Shown here one piece after another: positions 1 through 6,806 of a DNA stretch of 10,173 nt. The notes under the pieces are model-generated. The model saw only the letters and a program-made list of their open reading frames with translations, did no database searches and was not told where the DNA came from. The DNA comes from Candidatus Methanogaster sp. UBA203 (GTDB taxonomy: Archaea; Halobacteriota; Methanosarcinia; Methanosarcinales; Methanogasteraceae), in contig DASC01000006.1 in NCBI GenBank assembly GCA_002503595.1, forward strand, positions 1-10,173, in the 5' to 3' direction. Both the position numbers and the translations under genes were made by a program. Within the stretch, counting starts at the first letter, position 1. The number at the start of each line of letters is the position of its first letter.

Positions 1-34
1 ACGCTAATTAGCAACAAGTCTAATCAATATTGAA

Positions 35-979
35 GTGCTATACGCTAATGAAAACATCTGGCTTCCCCAGAAGCGGATTGCGGAACTGTTCGATGTAGAC
101 CGTAGTGTTGTTACCAAACACCTGAAGAACATCTTTTCTGATAACGAGTTACAGGAATATTCAGTATGTGCAAGTTTTGCACATACTGCCGAAGATGGCA
201 AGGAATATCAGACAAAGTTTTATTCGCTTGAAGCAATTATTGCGGTGGGGTATAGGGTGAACTCAGAACGCGGCATACAGTTCCGGCAATGGGCAATTTC
301 AATTCTTCAGCAATATATCCATAAAGGCTTTGCAATCGACAGCGACCGTTTCAAGTACGGTTCCCGTTTCAGCACACGATATTTTGATGACTTACTCGAA
401 GAGATCCGGGATATCCGTTCCAGTGAGCGGATGGCATATCAGAAAATTACCGATATTTACGCCACTTCTATTGACTATTCGCCAAAAGCAAAGGACACAA
501 AACAGTTCTTCGCAACAGTACAGAACAAACTGCACTTTGCCATTACCGGGCAGACCGCCGCGGAAATTATAGCCGCACGAGCCAGGAGCGACAAACAAAA
601 TATGGGATTGACATCATGGCGAAAAGGATCTGGCGGTAAAATCCTGCCAGGTGATGTTGCCATAGCAAAAAACTATCTGGACAAACCGGAGCTTGATCAT
701 TTGAACCGTATAGTTACCATGTATCTTGATTATGCGGAATTACAGACGGTTCGTAATAAGCCAATGTACATGAAAGATTGGATCGAAAAATTAAACGCCT
801 TTTTAAAGTTCAGTGAATACGAAATACTCACCAATGCCGGTTCAATCAGTCATGAAATTGCTCTGGCTCTGGCAGGCAAAGAATATGAAATATTTAAGAA
901 AATTCAGGATAAGAATTACATCTCCGATTTTGACAAAGAGATAAAGCGCATCGAGGGGGAAAAAGATGACGCCAAATAA
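35..979 (+). CDS. RhuM-family protein (Virulence_RhuM), 5' end unresolved
   Basis: RhuM-family protein, 314 aa from the GTG at 35. The N-terminal part has a helix-turn-helix-like segment (residues about 8-34, IWLPQKRIAELFDVDRSVVT) followed by the family's conserved core (FYSLEAIIAVGYRVNSERG at about 62-80, then FRQWA and IHKGFAID). The C-terminal half carries the second conserved block (KQFFATVQNKLHFAITGQTA, about 156-175, and the TSWRKGSGGKI stretch near 193-203). The biochemical role of RhuM is not established. The family is often found inside type I restriction-modification loci, and here the gene overlaps hsdR by 14 bp, so the two are surely co-transcribed. Family likeness appears to start before the GTG: the codons from about 23 (INIEV) read like the usual 'xIEVRLEDETVWLTQ' lead-in. 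A TAA at 5-7 closes that frame and no ATG lies between, so the N-terminus may be cut by a frameshift, start at a rare codon, or be affected by a sequence error. Family call is firm; function and start are not. Confidence 0.85.
   Translation: MLYANENIWLPQKRIAELFDVDRSVVTKHLKNIFSDNELQEYSVCASFAHTAEDGKEYQTKFYSLEAIIAVGYRVNSERGIQFRQWAISILQQYIHKGFAIDSDRFKYGSRFSTRYFDDLLEEIRDIRSSERMAYQKITDIYATSIDYSPKAKDTKQFFATVQNKLHFAITGQTAAEIIAARARSDKQNMGLTSWRKGSGGKILPGDVAIAKNYLDKPELDHLNRIVTMYLDYAELQTVRNKPMYMKDWIEKLNAFLKFSEYEILTNAGSISHEIALALAGKEYEIFKKIQDKNYISDFDKEIKRIEGEKDDAK
953..960 (+). promoter_or_regulatory. ribosome binding site of hsdR
   Basis: A purine-rich GAGGGGGA lies 5 bases before the ATG at 966, inside the 3' end of the RhuM gene. 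It supports the ATG at 966 as the hsdR start and translation coupled to the upstream gene. Confidence 0.6.
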
Positions 980-3900
980 AATCACCGAATCCGCAATAGA
1001 GGAATTAGCAATCGGACTCCTCGAAAAACAGGGCTACCACTACGTTTACGCTCCCGATATTGCCCCAGATAGCGACACCCCAGAACGGAACAGATTTGAA
1101 GATGTACTCCTATTAGAGCGCCTGCGAAAAGCCGTTGGCAGGATTAATCCCAACATTCCGGCAGATGTGAGGGAAGATGCCATCAAGCAGATACAGCGCT
1201 TAAACTCTCCCGAACTGATCGCCAACAATGAAGCATTTCACCGAATGCTGACCGATGGTATCAAGGTAAGCTACCACAAAGACGGAGCCGCCAGGGGCGA
1301 CCTGGTCTGGCTGGTAGATTTTAAAAATCCCGAAAATAACGAATTTCTTGTAACCAATCAGTTCACGGTCATAGAAAACGAGGTGAACAAGCGCCCTGAT
1401 GCAATCCTTTTTGTGAACGGCTTGCCCCTGGTTGTTATCGAACTTAAAAACCCTGCTGATGAGAACGCAACCGTAAAATCCGCATTCAAGCAGTTGCAGA
1501 CCTACAAACAGGCAATACCCGGTCTCTTCACCTACAATGGCTTCATGGTCATCTCCGATGGTCTGGAGGCAAAGGCAGGCGCCCTTTCCGCCGGTTTCAG
1601 CCGCTTCATGGCATGGAAATCATCTGACGGCAAAACTGAAGCGTCGCATCTAACAGGGCAAATGGAAACGCTGATCAACGGGATGCTCAACGAACGAACC
1701 CTCCTGGACCTTATCCGACATTTTACCGTCTTTGACAAATCGAAAAAGGAAGACCGGGAAACGGGCGTTACATCAATCCGGACCACTAAAAAATTGGCTG
1801 CGTATCATCAATACTATGCTGTGAATAAAGCCGTAGAATCTACCTTGCGGGCATCAGGCTATTTCGTTGACAAAAACGGAACATTCCATGGTTATAAGGT
1901 GACGGAACCGCCCGAAAGCTACGGTCTAACCAGCGTAGATGCCCAACCTGTGGGAGACCGCAAAGGCGGAGTTGTATGGCACACCCAGGGAAGCGGCAAA
2001 TCCTTGTCGATGGTGTTTTTCACAGGTATAATCGTTCTCACCATGGACAATCCAACCATCCTGGTAATCACCGACAGAAACGATCTGGACGACCAGCTTT
2101 TTGATACCTTTGCCGCGTCAAAGCAGCTTCTCAGGCAGGATCCTGTCCAGGCGAAGAGCAGGGAGCACTTGAAAGAACTGTTGAACGTCGCATCGGGCGG
2201 GGTTGTATTTACCACCATCCAGAAGTTCCAGCCCGAAGAAGGGAATGTTTACCCGATGCTTTCAGACAGGCGAAACATCATTGTAATTGCTGATGAAGCC
2301 CACCGGACGCAGTACGGATTCAAGGCAAAAACCATCGATGCAAAAAATGAGCAGGGGACCGTAATCGGAAAAAAGATAGTTTACGGCTTTGCGAAATATA
2401 CGCGTGACGCCCTGCCTAATGCAACCTACCTCGGATTCACCGGTACACCCATCGAAAAAACAGACGTGAACACGCCCGCTGTTTTTGGTAATTATGTTGA
2501 TGTTTACGACATCTCCCAGGCGGTCGAGGATGGCGCAACTGTGAGGATCTATTACGAAAGCAGACTGGCAAAAATCGCTCTCAGTAAGGAAGGTAAAAGA
2601 CTGGTAGCAGAACTGGACGAGGAATTAGAAAAAGAAGACCTTGCCGAGACACAAAAAGCCAAAGCGAAATGGACACAGCTTGAAGCTTTGATTGGCAGCG
2701 AAGACCGGATAAGACAGGTTGCACAGGATATTGTAACCCATTTTGAGCAGCGCCATGAAGTGTTTGAGGGGAAGGGGATGATCGTGTCAATGTCAAGAAG
2801 GATAGCAGCCAACCTGTATGACGAGATTATTAAAATCAAACCCGGGTGGCACAACGACGATCTTAAAAAGGGTGTTATCAAGGTGGTAATGACCTCAGCA
2901 TCTTCTGATGGTCCAACGATCTCAAAACACCATACCACCAAAGATCAGAGACGGGCTCTGGCAGAAAGAATGAAGGACACCGAAGACGAATTAGAAATAG
3001 TGATTGTACGGGATATGTGGCTAACCGGTTTTGACGTTCCTTCGCTGCATACGATGTATATTGATAAACCCATGAAAGGTCATACGCTTATGCAAGCGAT
3101 TGCCAGGGTGAACCGGGTCTATAAAGACAAGCCCGGTGGCTTAGTGGTTGATTATCTCGGAATCGCCTCTGATCTGAAAGAAGCCCTGTCATTTTATTCT
3201 GACAGCGGAGGAAAAGGCGATCCCGCCGTTCTTCAGGAACAGGCGGTTCAGTTGATGCTTGAGAAACTCGAAATTGTTTCCCAGATGTTTCATGGATTTC
3301 CGTACAAACATTATTTTGTTGCGGATACCTCAACAAAGCTATCAATAATACTTGCTGCAGAGGATCATATCATTGGCATTGAAAACGGGAAGAAACGGTA
3401 TATTGATGAAGTGACTGCATTATCAAGAGCGTTCTCTATAGCTATTCCGCATGAGCAGGCAATGGCTGCAAAGGACGAAGTCTCGTTTTATCAGGCGATA
3501 AAAGCCAGACTGGTAAAATTTGACAGCACGGGAACAGGCAAAACAGACGAAGAGATTGAAACCGCAATCAGGCAAGTTATCGATAAAGCCCTTGTTACGG
3601 AACAAGTAATAGACATTTTCGATGCTGCGGGCATTAAGAAACCGGATATTTCCATTCTATCAGAAGATTTCCTTTTAGAAGTCCGGAACATGGAACATAA
3701 AAACATTGCTCTGGAAGTTCTTAAAAAGTTGCTCAACGATGAAATAAAAGCCAGGATGAAAAAGAACATGGTTCAAAGCAGATCGTTAATGGAAATGCTT
3801 GAAGATTCCATCAAGAAATATCACAACAAGGTTGTTACAGCGGCAGAAGTTATTGAAGAACTGATCGAGCTTGGTAAAGAGATAAAGAGGATGGACAAAG

Positions 3901-4208
3901 AGCCACAGGAAATGGGGTTGTCAGAATATGAATATGCTTTTTATACGGCAATTGCGGATAATGACAGTGCAAGAGAATTGATGCAAAAAGAAAAACTACG
4001 GGAATTGGCTGTTGTTTTATTTGAGAAGGTGAAACAAAACGCATCAATAGACTGGACGATAAAAGAAAGCGTCAGGGCAAAATTAAAAGTAATTGTAAAA
4101 CGGACTTTAAGGCAATATGGTTACCCCCCGGATATGCAGGCACTCGCAACAGAAACAGTATTAAAACAGGCGGAATTAATAGCAGATGAAATAATAAAGA
4201 AGGGATGA
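966..4208 (+). CDS. hsdR: type I restriction endonuclease R subunit (HsdR)
   Basis: Motor and nuclease subunit of a type I restriction-modification complex. With HsdM and HsdS it translocates unmethylated DNA using ATP and cleaves it at a distance. The 1080-aa protein is full length for the family and every hallmark is present. The N-terminal PD-(D/E)xK nuclease has D145 and E159-L-K161 (VIELKNP). The superfamily 2 motor has Walker A HTQGSGKS (339-346, K345), Walker B DEAH (443-446), motif III FTGTP (491-495), motif V TGFDVP (687-692) and motif VI QAIARVNR (710-717). The C-terminal part is helical and charged, as expected for assembly with the methylase. The start has a good ribosome binding site and overlaps the RhuM gene by 14 bp. 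No frameshift or loss of a catalytic residue was seen, so it should be active. The hsdM and hsdS genes are not in the window; the target sequence cannot be predicted without hsdS. The coding region is lower in GC than the genes from 4362 on, which fits horizontal transfer. Confidence 0.97.
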   Translation: MTPNKITESAIEELAIGLLEKQGYHYVYAPDIAPDSDTPERNRFEDVLLLERLRKAVGRINPNIPADVREDAIKQIQRLNSPELIANNEAFHRMLTDGIKVSYHKDGAARGDLVWLVDFKNPENNEFLVTNQFTVIENEVNKRPDAILFVNGLPLVVIELKNPADENATVKSAFKQLQTYKQAIPGLFTYNGFMVISDGLEAKAGALSAGFSRFMAWKSSDGKTEASHLTGQMETLINGMLNERTLLDLIRHFTVFDKSKKEDRETGVTSIRTTKKLAAYHQYYAVNKAVESTLRASGYFVDKNGTFHGYKVTEPPESYGLTSVDAQPVGDRKGGVVWHTQGSGKSLSMVFFTGIIVLTMDNPTILVITDRNDLDDQLFDTFAASKQLLRQDPVQAKSREHLKELLNVASGGVVFTTIQKFQPEEGNVYPMLSDRRNIIVIADEAHRTQYGFKAKTIDAKNEQGTVIGKKIVYGFAKYTRDALPNATYLGFTGTPIEKTDVNTPAVFGNYVDVYDISQAVEDGATVRIYYESRLAKIALSKEGKRLVAELDEELEKEDLAETQKAKAKWTQLEALIGSEDRIRQVAQDIVTHFEQRHEVFEGKGMIVSMSRRIAANLYDEIIKIKPGWHNDDLKKGVIKVVMTSASSDGPTISKHHTTKDQRRALAERMKDTEDELEIVIVRDMWLTGFDVPSLHTMYIDKPMKGHTLMQAIARVNRVYKDKPGGLVVDYLGIASDLKEALSFYSDSGGKGDPAVLQEQAVQLMLEKLEIVSQMFHGFPYKHYFVADTSTKLSIILAAEDHIIGIENGKKRYIDEVTALSRAFSIAIPHEQAMAAKDEVSFYQAIKARLVKFDSTGTGKTDEEIETAIRQVIDKALVTEQVIDIFDAAGIKKPDISILSEDFLLEVRNMEHKNIALEVLKKLLNDEIKARMKKNMVQSRSLMEMLEDSIKKYHNKVVTAAEVIEELIELGKEIKRMDKEPQEMGLSEYEYAFYTAIADNDSARELMQKEKLRELAVVLFEKVKQNASIDWTIKESVRAKLKVIVKRTLRQYGYPPDMQALATETVLKQAELIADEIIKKG

Positions 4209-4209
4209 T

Positions 4210-4356
4210 ATGATTAAAATCCAGGAACTTTTACTTGAAGAAATGAGAATAATGCGGGGTCAAAAGAATGGATATTCCAAAGCAACGCGGCGCGTTTTGG
4301 TAGACATGCTGCGCTTGCGCCGGAAACGGTCCGGATTTGCAGACACAAGGACTTGA
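4210..4356 (+). CDS. possible small basic protein downstream of hsdR
   Basis: A 48-codon frame starts one base after the hsdR stop codon (ATG 4210, TGA 4354-4356). AAGGGATGAT just before the ATG could serve as a weak ribosome binding site, or ribosomes could reinitiate after hsdR. The predicted product begins MIKIQELLLEEMRIMRGQ and ends in a strongly basic stretch (TRRVLVDMLRLRRKR). A helical first half and a basic tail are what can be seen; I do not recognise a family. The frame bridges the point where base composition rises in GC (about 4260), so it may be a chance frame across the junction of the restriction cassette and the resident chromosome, or the leftover 3' end of an older gene. The next gene starts 5 bases after its stop. 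Confidence 0.35.
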   Translation: MIKIQELLLEEMRIMRGQKNGYSKATRRVLVDMLRLRRKRSGFADTRT

Positions 4357-4361
4357 TAACA

Positions 4362-4916
4362 ATGCTTGACATCACACTGATCTGGGATGGTGAACTGCTC
4401 TTCGAGAAACTCTTTGTCGAGCACGGATTATCGTATCAGCGCACCCCGTCAAGCGCGATCGGAACCCCGTTCCTGCCCGGGTCCAGGGTCATGATCGTCC
4501 CGACAGGATTTGCGAATCCGCAGTACACCCAAATATTGCGTGGTATCGAGGCAAACAAGAGTTTCTTCGACGGTTTCGTGAAAAAAGGCGGCGTGCTCGT
4601 CGTCTATGGCGCGCTGGTTCCTGAGTACACGTACAGGTGGCTTCCGTTCACGCTTGAATACCGGGAGCAGTATGGCGCAGTCGATATCGAGGCGGCAGAG
4701 GATCCGGATCGGAGTCACGAGTGTTCATGCATCTTCGATGGCACCCGTGCAGAGTGCGACGGATATTTCACAGAAACCGACGGCGATGTTATTCTGACAG
4801 GAGCTGGGATGCCGGTTCTGGTTGCAAAAGAGCACGGGGACGGTATAATCGTTGCAACCACGATACACGAGTTTCCCACAGGAGCGTTTCTAAAATGGGC
4901 GGTAGAGTACAGGTAA
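4362..4916 (+). CDS. conserved hypothetical, class I amidotransferase/ThuA-like fold
   Basis: 184-aa soluble protein with no signal peptide or membrane segment. The pattern of alternating strands and helices (RVMIVPTGF at 42-50, FFDGFVKKGGVLVVYGAL at 68-85, VLVAKEHGDGIIVATTIHE at 152-170) resembles the class I glutamine amidotransferase-like/ThuA flavodoxin fold. In this fold 'F..F...GG.L...' precedes the nucleophile elbow, and a late 'GkG.iv.tt.H' strand comes near the C-terminus. At the elbow there is VVYGAL instead of a Cys-containing GVCLG, so glutaminase chemistry is not expected; a binding or structural role is possible. ATG 4362 is chosen because AAGGA at 4347-4351 sits 10 bases upstream; a TTG at 4353 is in frame but only one base from that site. 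The last 22 bp overlap the kinase gene, pointing to a coupled pair. The family is not recognised beyond the fold-level resemblance. Confidence 0.75.
   Translation: MLDITLIWDGELLFEKLFVEHGLSYQRTPSSAIGTPFLPGSRVMIVPTGFANPQYTQILRGIEANKSFFDGFVKKGGVLVVYGALVPEYTYRWLPFTLEYREQYGAVDIEAAEDPDRSHECSCIFDGTRAECDGYFTETDGDVILTGAGMPVLVAKEHGDGIIVATTIHEFPTGAFLKWAVEYR
4881..4884 (+). promoter_or_regulatory. ribosome binding site of the kinase gene
   Basis: GGAG ends 10 bases before the ATG at 4895 and lies inside the preceding gene. It decides the start: the open frame continues upstream to 4721, but that extra stretch (Arg/Cys/His-rich) is an out-of-frame reading of the upstream gene, and the P-loop kinase needs only the part from 4895. 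Confidence 0.55.
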
Positions 4917-5491
4917 ACGGGGCAGATGCGAAAGATGCCGGCACAGACGCTGATGCGTGCGCGATCTGGATCACAGGGCTTCCAGGAAGCGGAAAGACCA
5001 CGATTGCGGAAAAAGTGGCAGGAGCGCTCGGTGCAAAGCACCTCCAGCTGGACCGGGTGCGGAAGGTCGTGACACCCGATCCCGACTACAGTGATAAGGA
5101 GCGCGGAATTGTGTATGCGTCGCTTGCATACATGGCATACCTGCTCGTGGACTCGAGGGTTTCGGTGGTCATCGATGCAACCGCGAACAGACGCGAGTAC
5201 CGTGATCTTGCACGAAAACTGATCCCGCGATTTATCGAGGTGTATGTCGAGTGCCCGATCGAGGTATGCATGGAGCGGGAGCGGGTCAGGGACGCAGGAT
5301 ATGCGCCAGCCAGGATATATGCGGGCGCGGGGAAAGGCGGAACCGTGCCTGGCGTGGATGTCGAGTACGAGGCGCCGTTACGTCCGGAGGTCGTGGTGCG
5401 GAGCGATCTTATGGATGCGGACGGGTGCGCTGATCAGATCACCAGGTATGTCAGGGAATGCACCGTCTCTGATAACACGGATCAGTGTTGA
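4895..5491 (+). CDS. adenylylsulfate kinase-family P-loop kinase
   Basis: 198-aa kinase. Walker A is GLPGSGKT (28-35, K34). LQLDRVRK (50-57) matches the LDGDxVR region of APS kinase with the first Asp replaced by Gln. IDATANRREYRDLARKLIP is followed by FIEVYVECPIEVCMERE, the typical APS-kinase strand and lid start. The C-terminal GVDVEYEAPLRPEVVV corresponds to the family's 'GIDdpYEpPenPEi'. True APS kinases (CysC) make PAPS from adenylylsulfate and ATP. Here the DRxxN substrate segment reads ERGIVY (69-74), with the Asn lost, and the 'ISPYR' loop is ATANRREYR, so a different phosphate acceptor is quite possible. The first ~22 residues are a polar, Ala/Asp-rich tail. It overlaps the upstream ThuA-like gene by 22 bp and no sulfate-assimilation gene (ATP sulfurylase, PAPS reductase) is in view, so I give no cysC symbol. 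Confidence 0.88.
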   Translation: MGGRVQVNGADAKDAGTDADACAIWITGLPGSGKTTIAEKVAGALGAKHLQLDRVRKVVTPDPDYSDKERGIVYASLAYMAYLLVDSRVSVVIDATANRREYRDLARKLIPRFIEVYVECPIEVCMERERVRDAGYAPARIYAGAGKGGTVPGVDVEYEAPLRPEVVVRSDLMDADGCADQITRYVRECTVSDNTDQC

Positions 5492-5499
5492 TCTGGAGA

Positions 5500-5513
5500 T
5501 TTTTTATTATTTT
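5500..5513 (+). terminator. T-rich archaeal terminator
   Basis: Twelve of 14 bases are T in the coding strand, starting 9 bases after the kinase stop codon, with no GC-rich hairpin before it. This is the usual form of an intrinsic archaeal terminator. It faces the kinase transcript; on the opposite strand it is an A-run, so it would not stop the convergent sugar dehydrogenase operon. Confidence 0.6.
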
Positions 5514-5529
5514 CTGGAAACACCATTCG

Positions 5530-6801
5530 CTACCAGCAGATCCCCTCATAAACCCCGCGATCCAGAGAGACCGCCCGCCTGCCATCGATCACAACGATCT
5601 CGTTCATCGCATCAAACTCCCGGTCAAGCGACCGAAACTCATCCCACTCGGTCATGATCAGGCACCCGTCCGCACCGCTTAACGCATCTGCGGCGCTCTG
5701 GCAGTACTCGACATCAGGAAAGACCGTACGCATATTCTCTGCCGCAAGCGGATCATACGCCGCAACCGATGCGCCCATGCCAAGCAGTTTCCGTATCACA
5801 GGTATCGATCTTGCCTCGCGTATGTCGTCGGTGTCGTTCTTGAATGCAAGTCCCAGAATCGCAATCCTCCTGCCGCGGACGTCTCCGATCTGCTTGACAA
5901 GGAGTTCTATCATGCGCATCGGCTGCTCTTCATTCACCCGGACAACGGCACGGAGGATGAGGGGGTCGTATCCGAGTTCCTCTGCCTTGCCAATGAGCGC
6001 CTTGACATCCTTTGGGAAGCACGACCCGCCAAAGCCTGCGCCTGCATTTAAGAAGTGCTCAGAGATCCGGAAATCCTTCCCGATCGCAGACATCACCTCG
6101 TAAACATCGATCTCGAGTTTCTTGCAGATATTCCCGATCTCGTTTGCATAAGATATCTTCGTGGCAAGGAACGAGTTGTTTGCGTACTTGATCATCTCTG
6201 CGGTTCTGATGTCTGTAAGCGTTGCCTTACAGGGAATTTTTTCGTATAAACGGGCTACCATCCCTGCGGATCGGGGATCGCCGCCTATCACAATCTTATC
6301 CGGATTCATAAAATCGTACACCGCTTTTCCTTCCCTCAGAAACTCAGGATTCATCGCAATCCCGACATCATCCCGCTCTCCTCTGACAAGCGGAGCGACC
6401 ACATTCTCAGTAGTTCCGGGAACGACCGTGCTCTTGACCACCACGACATGGTACGAGTCCCGGTCAGCCAGTTTAAGCGCATCTCCGATGCTTTCCGATG
6501 CGGAACGCACGATAGAGAGATCGATGCGCCCGTCTTCATCGGATGGCGTGCCAACACAGATAAAAGCGATGTCCGAACTCGGTATCGCATCGTTGTAATC
6601 TACAGTTGCCCGCAACCCCGCCCTCGCATGTTTCTTCAGAAGTTCGGCAAGCTCCGGTTCATGGATCGGCGGGATTCCCGCGTTGATCAAATCGACCTTC
6701 CTGGAATCGATATCGACACAGACAACGTTATGCCCAAGCTCTGCGAAACACGCGCCTGTGACCGTTCCGACATACCCGGTTCCGATGATCGCAACATTCA
6801 T
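5530..6801 (-). CDS. UDP-glucose/GDP-mannose 6-dehydrogenase
   Basis: 423-aa NAD-dependent nucleotide-sugar dehydrogenase that oxidises C6 of UDP-glucose (or GDP-mannose) twice to the uronate, a precursor of glycans in the archaeal envelope. The N-terminal Rossmann motif is GTGYVG (7-12), with D30 ending the second strand. ICVGTP (81-86), KSTVVPGTT (123-131) and NPEFLREG (151-158) follow. The central helix has K205 and N208 (AEMIKYANNS). The catalytic loop GFGGSCFPKD carries the nucleophile C261 and D265. The C-terminal domain has ILGLAFKNDTDDIREA, typical of the UDP-glucose type; UDP-ManNAc dehydrogenases usually have a different Cys loop. All active-site residues are present. The ATG at 6801 is chosen because it begins the GxGxxG strand and has AGGTGA 10 bases upstream; the frame runs on to 6852 but that part overlaps the upstream gene. 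It is the second gene of an operon, 5 bp after the PHP gene. The exact sugar substrate cannot be read from the sequence. Confidence 0.95.
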   Translation of the reverse strand: MNVAIIGTGYVGTVTGACFAELGHNVVCVDIDSRKVDLINAGIPPIHEPELAELLKKHARAGLRATVDYNDAIPSSDIAFICVGTPSDEDGRIDLSIVRSASESIGDALKLADRDSYHVVVVKSTVVPGTTENVVAPLVRGERDDVGIAMNPEFLREGKAVYDFMNPDKIVIGGDPRSAGMVARLYEKIPCKATLTDIRTAEMIKYANNSFLATKISYANEIGNICKKLEIDVYEVMSAIGKDFRISEHFLNAGAGFGGSCFPKDVKALIGKAEELGYDPLILRAVVRVNEEQPMRMIELLVKQIGDVRGRRIAILGLAFKNDTDDIREARSIPVIRKLLGMGASVAAYDPLAAENMRTVFPDVEYCQSAADALSGADGCLIMTEWDEFRSLDREFDAMNEIVVIDGRRAVSLDRGVYEGICW

Positions 6802-6806
6802 AAAAC

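Noticed and set aside
4300..4345. GC-rich CCGG-AAACGGT-CCGG hairpin as terminator or small RNA
   Set aside because: The stem is only 4 bp, has no T-run after it, and lies within the small frame after hsdR.
4721..4894. Upstream extension of the kinase reading frame
   Set aside because: The added residues are Arg/Cys/His-rich shadow of the 4362-4916 gene; the P-loop kinase starts at 4895 with its own ribosome binding site.
4362..4916. Active glutamine amidotransferase
   Set aside because: The nucleophile elbow has no Cys (VVYGAL), so only the fold resemblance is kept.
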